This document shows positions 33,386-45,954 of a stretch of DNA of 64,000 bases, in pieces. The position numbers and the translations under genes are program-made. A model generated the notes under the pieces. The model saw nothing but the letters and a program-made list of their open reading frames with translations, was not told the DNA's origin and made no database searches. Origin of the DNA: Arachnopeziza araneosa (lineage: Eukaryota > Ascomycota > Leotiomycetes > Helotiales > Arachnopezizaceae); the NCBI GenBank assembly GCA_003988855.1, contig QYAI01000092.1:62001-126000 (forward strand), given 5' to 3'. How positions within the stretch are numbered: the stretch's first letter is position 1; each line of letters begins with the position of its first letter.

Positions 33386-34225
33386 ATGCCAGTCCTTTCC
33401 GAATCTCTCCTCCTAGGAGGAGCCTGTCCTCATACAATCCTATACTTTGGACTCGGAGCTGTGGTCTTAATTTGCTGTGGAGTAGCTTACCGCCGAACGT
33501 CACAATCTCAAATTACCTCACTCCCTCACCACCAGGATGAAAAATCTCAATACGTCTCCAACGATACTCCATATGAGCAAGAGTCATGGCAAGAAAAGCG
33601 CTCCTTACCACTCCCACCACTATCCACCCAACCACCACCGTACGCCTCTCCTTCCACCTTCCCAATGCAGGGATCGAGTTTCACCTACTACGCCTCACCC
33701 GTAGAGATGGATATGGATATGAATCCACAATCATATTTTGACGAGCCATTTCTCACCGAAGAACCCGGCAGCTACAACTCATCATCATCCCCAGCCTCAT
33801 CATCTGAACCAAGCACCGTCTCCTCCTTCACATCGGCCAACACCTACCCCTCATATCCCTCTTACACATACCCACCTCATCTGCAAAGCCAACAACCCCT
33901 TTCCACCAAGTCCTGGTTTGATTCCAATCCGGCCTCTTTCTCTTCCTCACCACAACCATTTTTCGACTCGCCCAATTCATCGTATAGCTCAACTGGTAGT
34001 CTTCCCAGAAGGAGAAGTTATACGAAAACTACTAGCACAGGTGGCTCGGTGTCTGGCGAGATTGTCATGGGTGACATGTGGAGGCGACACACAAGGGTGT
34101 TTGGTGGTGGGGTTTGTAAGGCCTGTGAAGAGAGTGAGCAGAAGATGAAGATGGTGAGATTGAGAGGAGGATTAGTTGCTCCTGTTGAGATGGGGGTTGG
34201 AGAGGTGGCTGAGGGTTCTTCATGA
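33386..34225 (+). CDS. Single-pass membrane protein with Ser/Pro-rich tail, 279 aa
   Basis: Single exon. A short N-terminus leads into a hydrophobic helix at residues about 18-36 (LYFGLGAVVLICCGVAY) followed by RR, suggesting an N-out/C-in anchor. The tail has PLPPLSTQPPPYASPS, runs of Ser and Tyr (YPSYPSYTYPPHL), SLPRRRSYTK and a C-terminal block (IVMGDMWRRHTRVFGGGVCK) that looks conserved and ordered. No enzyme motif. Function unknown. It could be a cell-surface or wall-related protein, but that is only inference. Confidence 0.7.
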   Translation: MPVLSESLLLGGACPHTILYFGLGAVVLICCGVAYRRTSQSQITSLPHHQDEKSQYVSNDTPYEQESWQEKRSLPLPPLSTQPPPYASPSTFPMQGSSFTYYASPVEMDMDMNPQSYFDEPFLTEEPGSYNSSSSPASSSEPSTVSSFTSANTYPSYPSYTYPPHLQSQQPLSTKSWFDSNPASFSSSPQPFFDSPNSSYSSTGSLPRRRSYTKTTSTGGSVSGEIVMGDMWRRHTRVFGGGVCKACEESEQKMKMVRLRGGLVAPVEMGVGEVAEGSS

Positions 34226-35730
34226 CAGTAACTTAAAGTGTGAGCCAAGCCTCAATTGAGAGGAGCCGTCACTAAAACGACGAGATGAGAGGGAAGGAGT
34301 ACGATAGTCACGTGCAGCATTTTCATCAGGTTTTGTAAACACGGAATTCAGGCGTTGAAGAAGGAAAGGTCTGGAGTGATTGGGGGTGGACAGGCAACAC
34401 AACAGGCACAGTAATACGGTAATCTATCGGTTCGAGTATTCCACTGGCGGGGCTCGGAGTTGGTTGGATCAATCAAAATCCGCATTACGATTGTATGTTT
34501 AGAAAATACCTTATTTCATGCTCTAATTTACTGCTTACGGCTTAATATGACGGGGGTGAGATGGGAGTGAGATGGATGGCGAATACAATATGAATAATCT
34601 CCTCAACCTCAAGATTGCCGTTTTAAGAAATCAGCTCGTATTCTCACGATTCCCTTACCTCACCTATCTTGATGCAATCACATTCCGGCCTCCGTATTTC
34701 GTTCCATCTGCCCAAAAAGCAACAAGTCAATCCCAGTCTATCACATCTCACATTCCCCCCCCATCCACATTCTCGTTCAATATAATTAAACTTTTTCCTC
34801 CCTCAGACGCCGTCCCATCTCGTCTCCAGCAACACATCTTCCCTCCCTTCACCGACAAGGTGGCGCCTCTAGAACCCGCGCCGCCCCTCCCCCATCCACC
34901 TCACCTCACATAACCCCGATGTGCACCCCTCCCATACGCGACGACGCAACAGCAGCAGCAGCAGCGTGGTAGGTAGGGTAATGCAGTCTGGTGCAGCGCA
35001 GAGTGTTTCTACCGGCCGACGGCGGGAGACGCAGACGCACCCGCAAACGCAACGTGCATAGATCGTGACCCCCCATGTCCATACATACATACATACATAC
35101 ATACGTGCGTGCGTGGAGAGAGAGGGAGCACGAGCACGAGCACGAGCAGCAGAGCAGAGCAGCAGACGGCGCCGCTTATCCGCTCGTGAGGGCGAGGGCA
35201 TCCAATCGTGCCGAGCTGGGGAGAGGTGCGAGCTGGTTGGCAGATGCGGGTGCGTGATTGGATGGGCTCGAGGCCAATGGGTTGGGGGAGTTGGCGATTG
35301 GGGCCGCTGCTGGGAGGTGTTGGATAGGGATGGGCGGGAGGAGAGATCACCATGTCGGGAGATGGGTTTCTGGTGTGCCGTGCCAGCTGGAAGAAGTAAA
35401 GTTTATTGAGTTGGCTGCTGAAAAAGAGAAATGGGTTTTATGGGAGTTGATGGAGAGGCAAAGACAGGAAATTCAACCGAGGCGGTTGCTAGGCATGATG
35501 TGAAGTTTGAAAGGGAATTTGATATTGTGTGATAGCTATGTGCACTCATTAAATCATTGTTCGGCATGATAGGATATCGTCTGGTCTGATCTTATGCATC
35601 TCTCACGCCCAACAATCTTCCAACTTTATACAGCCCTCGTTCAATTCCTCACCTTCAACACTTGTCTCCCGCCTCTCTCTGTTATACACAATCCACCACC
35701 AACACAGCCGTCGATCATCGACCAATCAGA
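34226..35730. other. Intergenic, with microsatellites
   Basis: No gene seen. Contains CAG repeats near 34950, a CATA repeat at about 35081-35104, a GAGCAC repeat at about 35127-35150 and AGAGCAGAGCAGCAG nearby. These produce long but artificial ORFs. Confidence 0.55.
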
Positions 35731-35922
35731 ATGGTGAATCGCACATTCCAGGTAGCGCCCAAACCTAGTCCCAAATCAGATCCCCGCTATCCTTCCATCA
35801 AATTTGTCCAAACACCATATACACCCTGGTTGCATCGGTGGCGCATGTTTATTGCCTACTCGATGGCACTAACGTTCTGCTCCCTCCCTTCCATCCTCAG
35901 ATTCCTCATCGTCCCCTCCTGA
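35731..35922 (+). CDS. Possible small membrane-tail protein, 63 aa
   Basis: The ATG at 35731 follows a pyrimidine-rich leader. The peptide is MVNRTFQVAPKPSPKSDPRY, then a basic/aromatic stretch (YTPWLHRWRMF) and a hydrophobic C-terminus (IAYSMALTFCSLPSILRFLI). The last 67 bp overlap the 3' end of the reverse LRR gene. The pattern (basic N-part plus terminal helix) fits a small organelle-membrane protein, but no family was recognised and it may be chance. Confidence 0.35.
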   Translation: MVNRTFQVAPKPSPKSDPRYPSIKFVQTPYTPWLHRWRMFIAYSMALTFCSLPSILRFLIVPS

Positions 35923-38900
35923 CTCTCCACAAATCGATCCCAGCCGTCGGGATCTTGATCCTTAAGTTGCTGTCTTAAGGCGCTAGCCTCGTTATTCAGC
36001 TCGCCGATAACCGCCTCGTGGCCTTGGGTGATGATCTTATTCTTAATTTCTTCGCCGCCAAGGCCATCGATCCAAGCTCGCAGGACCTCAATGTGCTGAG
36101 GCTGTTCCTCCTGACCTGTTGTGCTGTGTACATCATCTTCAGCATCAGGTTTGAGAATATCGCGGCGGAATTGTTGTCCGAAGCGATGCACGCGGCCTTC
36201 TTCCTGCGAGAGAGCACGAGAGGCAAGTGAGACGTCCGAATTGTGCCGCGAGAGCATGGGTCGAACATGTGCATCTTCGGTGTCAGATAAGGGCTCTTCC
36301 ACGAAAGCTTGCTCGGTGTCTGAACCCTGCGTGTCCCCATTCGCGGCCATATCTACAAGCTCGCGAGTAGCTTCCGTCATATCAGGCAGAGGCGGTGAAA
36401 GGGGCTGGGAAAGAATTCTAGTCTCTGGGTATTCGTCTTCGAATCGCTTGATCATACCCTCAAGGGTTTGGTCGAGGAAGAGGAGGCGGTCTAAACAAGG
36501 GTTAATAGGCAGGGATATCTCGGCAATTGTGCGCTTACAATAGTTGGTGCGGTCTTTGCTCCTTGATTCTTTGACCAGCGCGGGTTGTAGACGGGCACGT
36601 ATCTTGCGCGCGCTTCCCAGTAAATTCTTGGACATATCTTTGGCCTTGCCTCCACTGACATGGGTCTTCGGCGTCGCCGAACCACTTCCTGGTATCTCCG
36701 AGAAGTCGGAAAATGTACGATCAGATGATGGTCGTCTTGAATCGTTGCCGCGGTTGCGTAAACATATACCGAGGGCTTTGACAACGCCTGTTCCTCCAAT
36801 CACGTAGTCATCATCTGGAGCCGGCTCATCATCATCGTGATTCTCTTGAGATCCCTCGACATGACCGACGAGATGCAGTAAGACGTCTGGAACAGCAACT
36901 TCCTTCTCACCGCCGTGCGGTTCCGATATTGCCGCTGCTGCTGCACTAATCTCCGCAACTGGGCCGCGTTCCATATTCCATAAGCAATAAGCAACGACTT
37001 GTTTGGCCAATGCTTTCACAATCTCACTCGAATCAGCGGCCGGCACTTCAATATCCACGCAGATGATCGTCTTAGACACGCGCACGGCTGCCATAAGCGA
37101 GGCATACAGCGCACATGCTTCTTCTTGGTTGGCTTCGTCCTTTGCATTCGCAAGCGCGGCAAGGAGGGGATTCTCCATAATGTTCACATGAGCGAGGTTC
37201 GGGCTTTCCGGGAGGATCTCTGCTAATGCTATGGCTTGTTCGGGGGTCATTGATACGTCGGTCAGATGTATCCGCTTAAGGTGTGGCATCTTGGGTAAAT
37301 ATCTAAAACATGTCAGCTTCCAAATTCCTCCTCTGTAATCAAAAAACATTGGGCGGCGCATAAATCCCATGGCTGACTGCGCGGGGCCGCCGTGGAGCGT
37401 AGGGCTGAACAGGGGCGGCCGAAGACCATTGACATAAATGTCAGCTGGAATTGGCCGTTTTTTGAGCCGCACTTGTCAGCCGCACCAACATGCCTAGATC
37501 GGGCAATATTGCCCTTGTAATGGTGCAACAACCAATCAGAATGAATGCAACGTACCTTCGAAGTAAAGAGAGCGCACTTGGCTCTGCATCAAATAGACCG
37601 TGATTCTGCGAGAGATCGATGAATCGGAAATTGCTCAGCTTCGCCAGTGCAGGGAAAAGCGTCCATAGAGCCTCTGGTGTCAGATTGCAGTCTGCCAAAC
37701 TCAAGGCATACAGCGCATTCTCGTTACTCAGAGCCTCGGCGACAACGTTGAGTTGGTCCTTCAGGTCGTTCCCTCCGAGATCCAAACCCTCGCACTTCCC
37801 TTCTCGGATGTAGCGACCGACATGCTGCATTCCTTCTGCAGTGATGTTGTTACCGGCAATGCCGAGACGTCGAAGCCCTGACTTCACGACCCCATCAATG
37901 ATACTGCCAAGTTGCTCGGTCGTCAGGCCAGTCTCCGCCAGATTCAAAAGCTCGAATTCCTTTCCCGCCAATCGCGAACCGATGGCTTTGCTTAAGATGC
38001 ATGATGTATCTATTGACCCTGTGCTTGACGAAGTTGTTGACCCTGTGATAGTTCGAGACAGATTTCCATTTGGAGTAGTAGCCGGCGTTGATGCCGGTTG
38101 TGGAAATGGAATTTTGGACAAGTCCATGGCTTTCAAGGATCTACACATAGTGATGAAGGTAGCGATGTAACGCCAGCCTTCTTTTCCAATCCTAGGATTA
38201 TTCTTGAACACGATACGCTCGACGAAGCCACCCTGTAGAACCTCGCCATCTTTCGTCCTCTTGTGAACTTTGCTCTCCCAGTCAGGGCACTTTGCAGCTA
38301 GAAGACCAGCCAATATGACCCGGACACCTTCATCGGTAAGTCCGCAGTTTTCCATTATCAATTCTTTCACAGGGACAACCGCCAGATAGTCTCCAAGCGT
38401 AACCAAGTCAGGAAGCTGAAGCCAGTAGCCGTTAAGATCCAATTTGCATACCAGTCCTGGACAGGGTCCATGATTATCTGAAGCACCTAGTTGTTCCGTA
38501 ATCTTTTTCAGAATGGGAGTCTCTCGTAATTGGCAGCATCGTCGGTATATCCGAACCGGATCTGTAGTCGGTGAGATCTGAGTCTTTGGGGTGCCGGGCG
38601 TTGTTGCCAACGAGGTTTCGCTTGAATTCTTTATCAATTCCACTGGCAAAGTACCGTTCTGCTCCGCTAGTTTCCGTTTCTTCTCTTTCCTAGCTTTTCT
38701 TTCTTCTTCACTGCGCTTCTTTTTCTCTTTCTTCTTGTTGTCTTTCTCGCCGCCAACAACGTCACCTTTGCCTTCAGACGCCGTCTCGGTTGTTTCATTC
38801 GCAGACTCAGGAGGTATCTCTTCACTAGCGGCTTCTATTTCTCCCTCTGCCTCCTTATCATCTGCAATGGGTTCTGGATTTCGTAATGCCAACCCTTCAC

Positions 38901-39812
38901 CCTTTTCTTTTATTTTCTTGCCCTCTTTCTTCTCCTTCTTCTCTTCCACCTCGTCATCAATATATCGTGGCCCGCTGGCAATTTCTACATCAACACAGAA
39001 TGCTACCCTTCGAAGTTTCGATTGATCTAGCTCAGATATGGCACAACGTTCCCGATTGTGATCTACATTTAGAACCTTACGTTCACATAAGCCGTGTTGA
39101 GGGTGGTGGCCTTTTGGAACGGATGATAACGATTGCCCTCCTGAGCTGGATGATAACCGTCTTAAAGCGCTCTGTAAGAAACTTGGCTGTGTAGATTTCG
39201 GAGGGGCTGGCGTATATGGTGCATCCCCAATGACTTTTTGAGCATGCGGCAGAATTGCATTCTTAGGATCCCTTGGGCCAGAAGGTACTGGCGGTTCATC
39301 GGAGGGAGGCGTAATTGCTGTTAGAGGAGCTGCGGGGGTGGGCTGAGGGCTCTGAGGGCTGTGTGGAGTGTGAGGGTTATGAGGATTGTGCGCTCCTGGA
39401 GAGGAGAACTTCGAAGAGAAGCTGGATAGCCACGAGTTCCGCCTTGCGCCGCTTGGAGAAGGAGTTCCCGTCTTGACAACACCATTCGCTGTCGATAGCT
39501 TTTCGGACGATATAGTTCGTGAGAAGCCTGGCCGTGCTGGGATGGGTTTGAGTGTCGGCGTTGATTCTTCAACCTTCTCCTTCACCTCCACTCCATTGTG
39601 TGCCTTTGATTCCGTTTGCGGTGGAGGTGGGGAGGAGCTTTTTCGACCAAAGTGCTTTCTCGGAGTATGATCTAGCACGGAAAAGAGACTGTCAGTAATG
39701 ATCCATAGAAACCAGAGAATAGCGGTGTTTCAGAGTAGTTCAGCCATTGTATCCGCTATCGGGAAACACTCTGCTGCTTACCCTTTGAATTGGCACTTGA
39801 ATGCTTGCTCAT
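35856..39812 (-). CDS. Leucine-rich-repeat protein, 1181 aa
   Basis: Exons 39812-39782, 39671-37556, 37302-36539 and 36490-35856 join in phase; introns are 110, 253 and 48 nt. The first exon is only 31 nt and supplies the ATG (MSKHSSANSK), since the long second exon has no ATG at its head. The first 350 residues are disordered, with PHNPHTPHSPQSPQP repeats and Lys/Glu-rich runs (KEKKEGKKIKEKGEG). Then come leucine-rich repeats of the ribonuclease-inhibitor type: CKLDLNGYWLQLPDLVTLGD, FELLNLAETGLTTEQLGSII, GLRRLGIAGNNITAEGMQHV, CEGLDLGGNDLKDQLNVVA and ALSLADCNLTPEALW. They continue after the third-exon junction (HLKRIHLTDVSMTPEQAIAL). The tail is acidic. It is probably a cytosolic scaffold conserved in filamentous ascomycetes. 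Confidence 0.85.
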
Positions 39813-40559
39813 CCAGCTAACATCAACACCGTGAACACTCTCCATCTTTCAACAATTCCTTATCAGACCTCGCTGACTGAGGATCTGCTCTCAACGGCTC
39901 AATGGCGGATTCTTAAAGGTGGCTGCGACAAGCACTCCGCTCACGTAAGGCTGCGCGATATAACTGATTGCTATTCGTCCATGCTGGGTGCACCTTATAG
40001 TGCGCGACTCTGCAAGAGAGGGATTAAAAGGTTGTGTAAGCGTCGTCGAGCGATACCGAAAGGTACAGAAGGGTGCAGTGTTGCGACCTGGTGCCCTATA
40101 TCGAGGTGGGAGTGAGTGGGTGGTGGCACTTCGTCACTTGTTGCTGTGCCGGAGGTGCGGGCTCGTGTGGGATTCGCCAACACAGCAGCGTCCAGCGCAA
40201 ATCCGCGGTACAAAGGTGGTGGGGAGATGTCACGAGCTCGGATATGGGGTGTTGCTGAATTACAAATGATTATTCCTCTGTTTGGAAACAAGTTGCACAA
40301 TTCAGTGGCGCTGCTAGTCCCACGGGCGAGCTTGCTGAACTGAACAGGAATCGCATCAACTCTGCATGCAGTGAGTAATCAGCCATTCTTTCCAACACCG
40401 ATGAAGACGAGTAGTGGAGAGAATTATCAGTCACGGTACAAAAAAATAGTTTGCTTCAAGAATTGACATTCAGGTATCTTTTTCCCTGTGTACCAACTCC
40501 GCTGATGATCATGCCAAATGCGCAATTACTCTCCCCAAGTAGCACAAAGAGAGACAAGT

Positions 40560-41683
40560 TTATTCCTTGAGCTCAGCAATCTTGACTTTGACACGCTCAA
40601 CCTTCTCCTCCTTGGTCAACTTCTTGCCCTTGTACTTCAGACTCTCCTTCTTGTGCTCAGCCTTGGACTTCTTCTCGCCGGCCTCATCCGTCTTCTTGAA
40701 TGGGTCCTCGCGGATTTGCTTGTGGGCATCTTGATACAACTCCTCCAAACCCTCGGCCTCAATCTCATCATCAATATAGCCCTGGAACTGGGACTTGTAT
40801 CGCTCCTCATCATCGTCAGCAAGAGTCTCCATGTACTCTGCGACGTGACCACCAAAGATGTATTTACGGAGGGTGTCGGGATCCAGCTCCTTAGTCTCAA
40901 TATCGTAACCTGGGAATCGGTTCTCGGAGTGAGGAATGAGAATACCACCATCGGAAGCTCCCTTCATGGCACCAAAGACACGAGCACCAGTGGAGGTACG
41001 GGCAAGACCAACATCAAGGAACGCCTTGAATGGACGACGCTCGCTCTCCTCAGAAGCCTCGGTAAGCTTGAACTCTCCGTCAGCCTCCTCAACGCCAGCG
41101 AAATCTTCATCCATTCCAAGCTTCTTAAGCACACGACGGGCGATCAAGAGTCCAGTGCTGTATGCGGCAGCCCAGTTGGTAAGACCATGCTCGATACCGT
41201 AGGCTCGGAGCTCGTGGGAGTAGGCAGAGGCGAAGACCTTGTCACCAGTGATTTCGGAGGTCACAATCTGCATGATGATATCGCGGTTGGTGAAACGAAC
41301 CACAAGACGGTACTTGGGCGCATTGTACTTGTTCTTGGCTTGGGTAATGAGGCGCTTGCGAGCGTAGTAATCGGTCTTACCGACACGACGACGCTTGTAC
41401 TTGGTTTGGTAGCGACTGTGATCAATCAATTAGAACTGCTTGCAGAGGCAGAAATGGTAAAACCTACCTGTAGTACGCCGAGTTCTTTACCAGTTTGGTG
41501 AAAGGCTAGGAGACTGGTCAGCCTTTGTCCTCGAATCCGCAGTTGGCATTTCAGATCCATATCCGAACTTTCTGCAAGGACTCTCGAGTTCTCTTTGGCA
41601 TTTCTGCTCGTTCGAGCAACTCTATCTCCTCAAGACGTTGTCTGCCATGCTGCAGACAATTCAACTGTAGATCAACTTACCAT
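40560..41683 (-). CDS. RPL5: 60S ribosomal protein uL18 (L5), 298 aa
   Basis: Exons 41683-41681 (the ATG alone), 41505-41468 and 41415-40560; introns are 175 and 52 nt. The protein starts MPFTKLVKNSAYYSRYQTKY, then KTDYYARKRLITQAKNKYN, the 5S-rRNA-binding uL18 core (YRLVVRFTNRDIIMQIVTSE), TNWAAAYSTGLLIARRVL, RTSTGARVFGAMKGASDGG and ENRFPGYDIETKELDPDTLR. The Lys-rich eukaryotic C-terminal extension is present. It carries 5S rRNA into the large subunit. The intron right after the initiator codon is a common feature of fungal ribosomal-protein genes. The opposite strand has an uninterrupted 327-codon frame that is a shadow. Confidence 0.96.
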
Positions 41684-42167
41684 CTTGACAGATCGACCGC
41701 ACTATGCTGGATTGTTGTGAAGGTGTCGTGGAGTTGGAAGAATAGGAAATCTTTCTGGGTTTGTGGGCAAACTCCTCGCTTAACTTTTTTGGCAGCGGGG
41801 TGGGCGACGAGGACGAGCTCAAACTCCTACAGAATTATCTCCACAGCTTGAAGAACAATTTAGCGGATCTTTTTTGGACCGCCTAATCAAATGTTTTTCA
41901 ATTGGTTTTTAATGCATTGATAGCGTCTTAGTAAAATAAAGAAATAGGAACTCTCTCAACGCACCTTTCAGTGGTTTGTTGCAATCACATGACGCGGTAC
42001 CCAAAGCAGCGAATGAGCCGGCAGTATGAGACCTCGGCTCCAGCGGAATAATCAACCCATCCAACTTAAACAACTCACGAAAATACAGTATAGTTTGATT
42101 TCTCATCTCCTCCTTCACTTTTCTTTTCACGTCACAAGAAGGATATCCAGCTGACTTCGTATTGGAA

Positions 42168-43457
42168 ATGGAGGTAGTCATGAGCTCCATGCCGAGACCA
42201 AAGGTTCTGTGAGTAACACCTGAGAACGATCAGCCCCTCACTTCGCTCATTGCTGATTTCTTTCAAGATTGTTTGATATGGGAGGGGTCTGTGTAAGTAT
42301 TTTCTATGATTATTTATGTTAAACTTAATTGTATTGTGTTTCTACTAGTCTAAGTGTATGACAAGTTGAGCTCCCCGTGCCTCTCGGATCCGAGTGGTCC
42401 TTCTCGCCCTGCCTCTTACCCACCCAATATTATTAGAATCAGGTTTTTATTTCTTTAAATTCAGCGGTGAGCGGATCGACAGATACTGGTTTGAATTGTA
42501 GTACATGCTATCGCTCACCAGCGAGAGAGCCAGGTAGACTAGGAGATTGCCATTTATTAGTCAATTCTTAAGCATACAATCACTTTAACATCTCGTCTTT
42601 CTATCTCTGAGCTATAGAAAACATCTTCAGATTGAAATCTCATATTTCTTTAGGTCCGCTCACCCTTTCAGGCAATTCTCGAATACGAAATCGAGAATAA
42701 TATCCCTCAAGGCTGGATCAACTACTCAATTTCCCGGAGCAAGCCCAATGGCTACTGGCATCGACTCGAGCGTGGCGAGCTATCCGTTGATGACGCTTGG
42801 TTTCAAAACTGGTCGGATGATCTCCACAATGTGTCTTGGTGGCCAGAGTTCTATGCCAAAGCCCGGATGAAGGATCCCTCACTCCCAGCCACTCTGCCTC
42901 CGTTGCCGAGAATCAACACCGAGACTGTCTTCTGGGACATGATATCCTACTCTCAGGAACCAGATCCCTGGATGTATCCCGCGCTTCAAGCCCTCAAAGA
43001 ATCCAACCTATTTCTACTTGTTGCCCTTTCCAACACACTTCCACTTCCCGCACACACCGCGCATGTGTTCCAGCGTACCTCGACCCTCCGCGATACCTTC
43101 GATATCTTCATCTCATCCGCAGATATCGGGATGCGAAAGCCTGACCCGAATATTTACCAGTTCACGTTAGATCTTGTCAACGAGTTCGTGCGAGAGGATA
43201 CGACTGGGAAGGCAAAAGAGCTTGGCTTTGAAGAGCATATCAAAGCGGGAGAAGTGCTATTCCTAGATGATATCGGAGAGAATCTGAAAGGAGGTAGGGA
43301 GGCTGGGTTCAGGACGTTGAAAGTAAATCTAGGGCGGACATTTGAAGCTGTAGATGCCTTGGAGGAAGCTACTGGGTTGAAGCTTGCAGGAGACTATCCA
43401 AGGGTCCCTGTGCTACCAGGTGCATCCGGAAAGAAGAAAACGGGAGTGAAGTTATAA
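42168..43457 (+). CDS. HAD-superfamily hydrolase (class IA type), 289 aa
   Basis: Exons 42168-42208, 42268-42292 and 42654-43457, in phase. The first two tiny exons supply motif I: KVLLFDMGGVC. The nucleophile Asp is present; the usual second Asp is Gly, as in many fungal members of this subgroup. Motif II is LVALSNT, motif III is the Lys in GMRKPDPNIY, and motif IV is VLFLDDIGENLKGGREAG. A helical cap lies between motifs I and II (LEYEIENNIPQGWINYS, GELSVDDAWFQNW). Relatives resemble the N-terminal phosphatase domain of soluble epoxide hydrolases and acyl-CoA-dehydrogenase-linked HADs; substrate unknown. The second intron (42293-42653) is 361 nt, six times the local norm. Confidence 0.85.
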
Positions 43458-43782
43458 GATACTTTTTAATGAGATCTCTGCAGCTTGTCAAGAGCCGTGA
43501 AAACCCTCAAATCCAAAGTCTGACCCTTCATTTCCTGCTATATAGAGTCAAATGACCAAGAGTTACCTGTCGATGCCTTTGCTCTAAGAAACCTGACTGC
43601 TATTTCAAACCCTCGATTTTCTGTAGCATATATTCGGTGCAATATATCTCACACCATATCCTTACACATTTATTGAGCTCACTCAATACATTCGATGACC
43701 CACTTACCGGTCTCGCAGCGGCGACTATGTAATTCTCACTTATAGGTTGAACCACGCGAAACGAAACCAGACTTCATGTCGG

Positions 43783-45954
43783 TCAGTAGTTACCTGAACG
43801 GCCCAGAGCAGCCATAAGAGGCCACAACATAGCCCCCAAAAACACAGCTCCAGACAACAGAGTCAACATAAACTCTACCACTCTCTCTGTTCGATAGCTC
43901 GCGATAAACAGATACAATTCGACTGGAACAACCACAGTGAGCCAAGTCATCCAAATATCAGCACTGGGGGCTTTGTCTGCGATCGGCAGGGTTACTTTAA
44001 ACACCGCCAGCTGGAACAGAAACCAAAGGCTCAAGGCAGCGTTTGCACCGGTAAAGATCCACTCTCGAGCTACGGATTCTTTGGTGTGTAATCTGAACTC
44101 TTCGAGTAGAATGATGAATAGAATGAAGCACCAAAAAGTTAGGGAGATGGCATAGAGTGACCATTTCCACCAGAGCCAAGGATTTGGGTAGAGTACAAAT
44201 AAAGCCATTGGCGTTCCCAGCGCTGTGTAGACTATAACACAGATGCTTACAGCACAAACTGATGATAGTGTGTAGATTACAATCCAGATGAACCAGCTTG
44301 TGTCGTTGTAAAAATCCAAATCTGGCTCATCTCGAAGAGAGGTGACAGGAGGATGAGCCCAGTTCCCAGCAATATCTAAATTCTGCACGTAGGCAACAGC
44401 TGCTACATTTGGTGGAGTCTCGGAAATCTGTTCGGAAGTCCGGTTGTTCAGTCTTTGAGAAATTTGTGGCAGTAAGGGTAGTGGCGATTCATTTGAAATA
44501 TTGCAATCTATTTCCCGGGATGAAGTGGAGGTCGAAGTGCTGGCATCCAAATATCTTTTAGTATCACCATCTATTGATCGCCAATTAGTGCTATGAGCCG
44601 TTAAGTAAGGGACAAACTCCACCTTCATAAAAGAACTCCACGATAGTGATTGCAGGAGCAGCCAATAGTACGACGGGAACAATCTGGCCAAATGACCAAT
44701 CACCATTGCTAATACCAACTTTGCTAAGGTTGAGCGTGAATACTAGATGAACCATGCCCCATGTAAAACCCATCAACAACCACCAAACCTGCCATATTGT
44801 CAATGTGATTTGAACAAAATTTGTCTTAAAACCACAGGATATAAGTGTATTTCTTACCTCCATGAGCATAGACGAGTAGACGTCCAGTAAAACGCGCAAC
44901 ATCAAAAATCCCGCCAACAATGGATGGTAAATTAGAGCTCTCCGCATACTTTGTGGTCCGCTCTGTACAAGAGACCAAGCGTAAACACAACGTAAGAATT
45001 TTCGAGCTCTCTCGCTGAAGAAGGTCCGTAATCGGTGAGTGAAGCCAACAGACAATGTCTTGTGGAGCCGAATAACTCGTGTCGCAAATCCTAAGAGGAG
45101 CAAAAGAGAAGAGATGACCATAGACAAATAAGAGTTTGGTGATACCAATTTTCCGTTGTCAATGATTTTTGTTGCTTTCCGTCTGAAGAAACAGATCGCG
45201 TAAGAGCCCAATGGCGGCGTGAATGTCTCAGAAGTTCCGGGAGGAGAGAGCCAATCGAAGCTACCAGTGGGAACCAGGGCGACTACTAACATGCTGATGA
45301 TGATAAACATTGATATAAGTCTCCAGAGCCGCTGTCCTGGGTGATTGAAGAGATAATTGCCGAGGAAAGTTAGACAGCAGAGGTGAGTTAAGCTTGAAAA
45401 CCATGCTAGATACACCAACACCTGCCAATGATATACAGACAAGCCGCAGCGAAGTTGAGTGAATCCACTAATTAAGATAGATAGTCCAGTCACAATCTGG
45501 AGGTCGCTCATATTGCGGACGCACTTAAATCCAGTTAATATTTATCCGCGAGCACAAAGTTTGTTACTTACCTTAATAAGTGCATTTTCAAGGCGTGAAT
45601 GGAATCCACTTGCTCCTTCTGGCCGTCTTGGAAGCCACTTCGCGAGCCAGGATAGAAATATTATGTCAATCGGATTTGATCGGTACTTTGAAAGTGTAGC
45701 TGAATCTTGCGTGCCATCTGCTTTGCGGAAGGAATCCAAATTTGGTTGGTATGTAAAAAGGTAGTATGATGTAGTAATGACCACAACGAAGAATGCAGTA
45801 ATCACATAGCTCACGACAACCTGGACATGTTTATTAGCACTGAATTGCCTTCCGAATTTCGGCTTTACCTTACACCAATACCCGATATATCAGTGTTGGA
45901 AGGTACAAACTCTGAAGTGATATTGCAGTTGTAGCTGCAGCTATTTCCCGACAT
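43783..45954 (-). CDS. Polytopic membrane protein of unknown function, 649 aa
   Basis: Exons 45954-45874, 45820-45572, 45523-44858, 44788-44623 and 44570-43783 join in phase; introns are 53, 48, 69 and 52 nt. The N-terminus has cysteines and likely glycosylation sites (GNSCSYNCNITSEF), then SGIG, followed by a helix (VVVSYVITAFFVVVITTSYY). At least ten hydrophobic segments follow, including LVYLAWFSSLTHLCCLTFLG, WRLISMFIIISMLVVALVP, YLSMVISSLLLLLGFATRVI, GQIVPVVLLAAPAITIVEFF, WFIWIVIYTLSSVCAVSICV and AISLTFWCFILFIILLEEF. A hydrophilic Ser/Thr loop of about 110 residues lies between two blocks. It matches a fungal family with a Cys/NIT lumenal start but no known activity; the 25020-25292 remnant has a similar beginning. 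Confidence 0.72.

Noticed and set aside
34869..35409. ORFs of 110-114 aa on both strands around the microsatellites
   Set aside because: CATA, GAGCAC and CAG repeats generate artificial open frames.
38591..39025. 144-aa forward ORF with Phe/Ser-rich runs
   Set aside because: Complement of the Lys/Glu-rich stretch of the LRR gene.
40518..41501. 327-codon forward ORF opposite the RPL5 gene
   Set aside because: Antisense shadow of a highly expressed ribosomal protein gene with strong codon bias; the reverse strand is unmistakably uL18.
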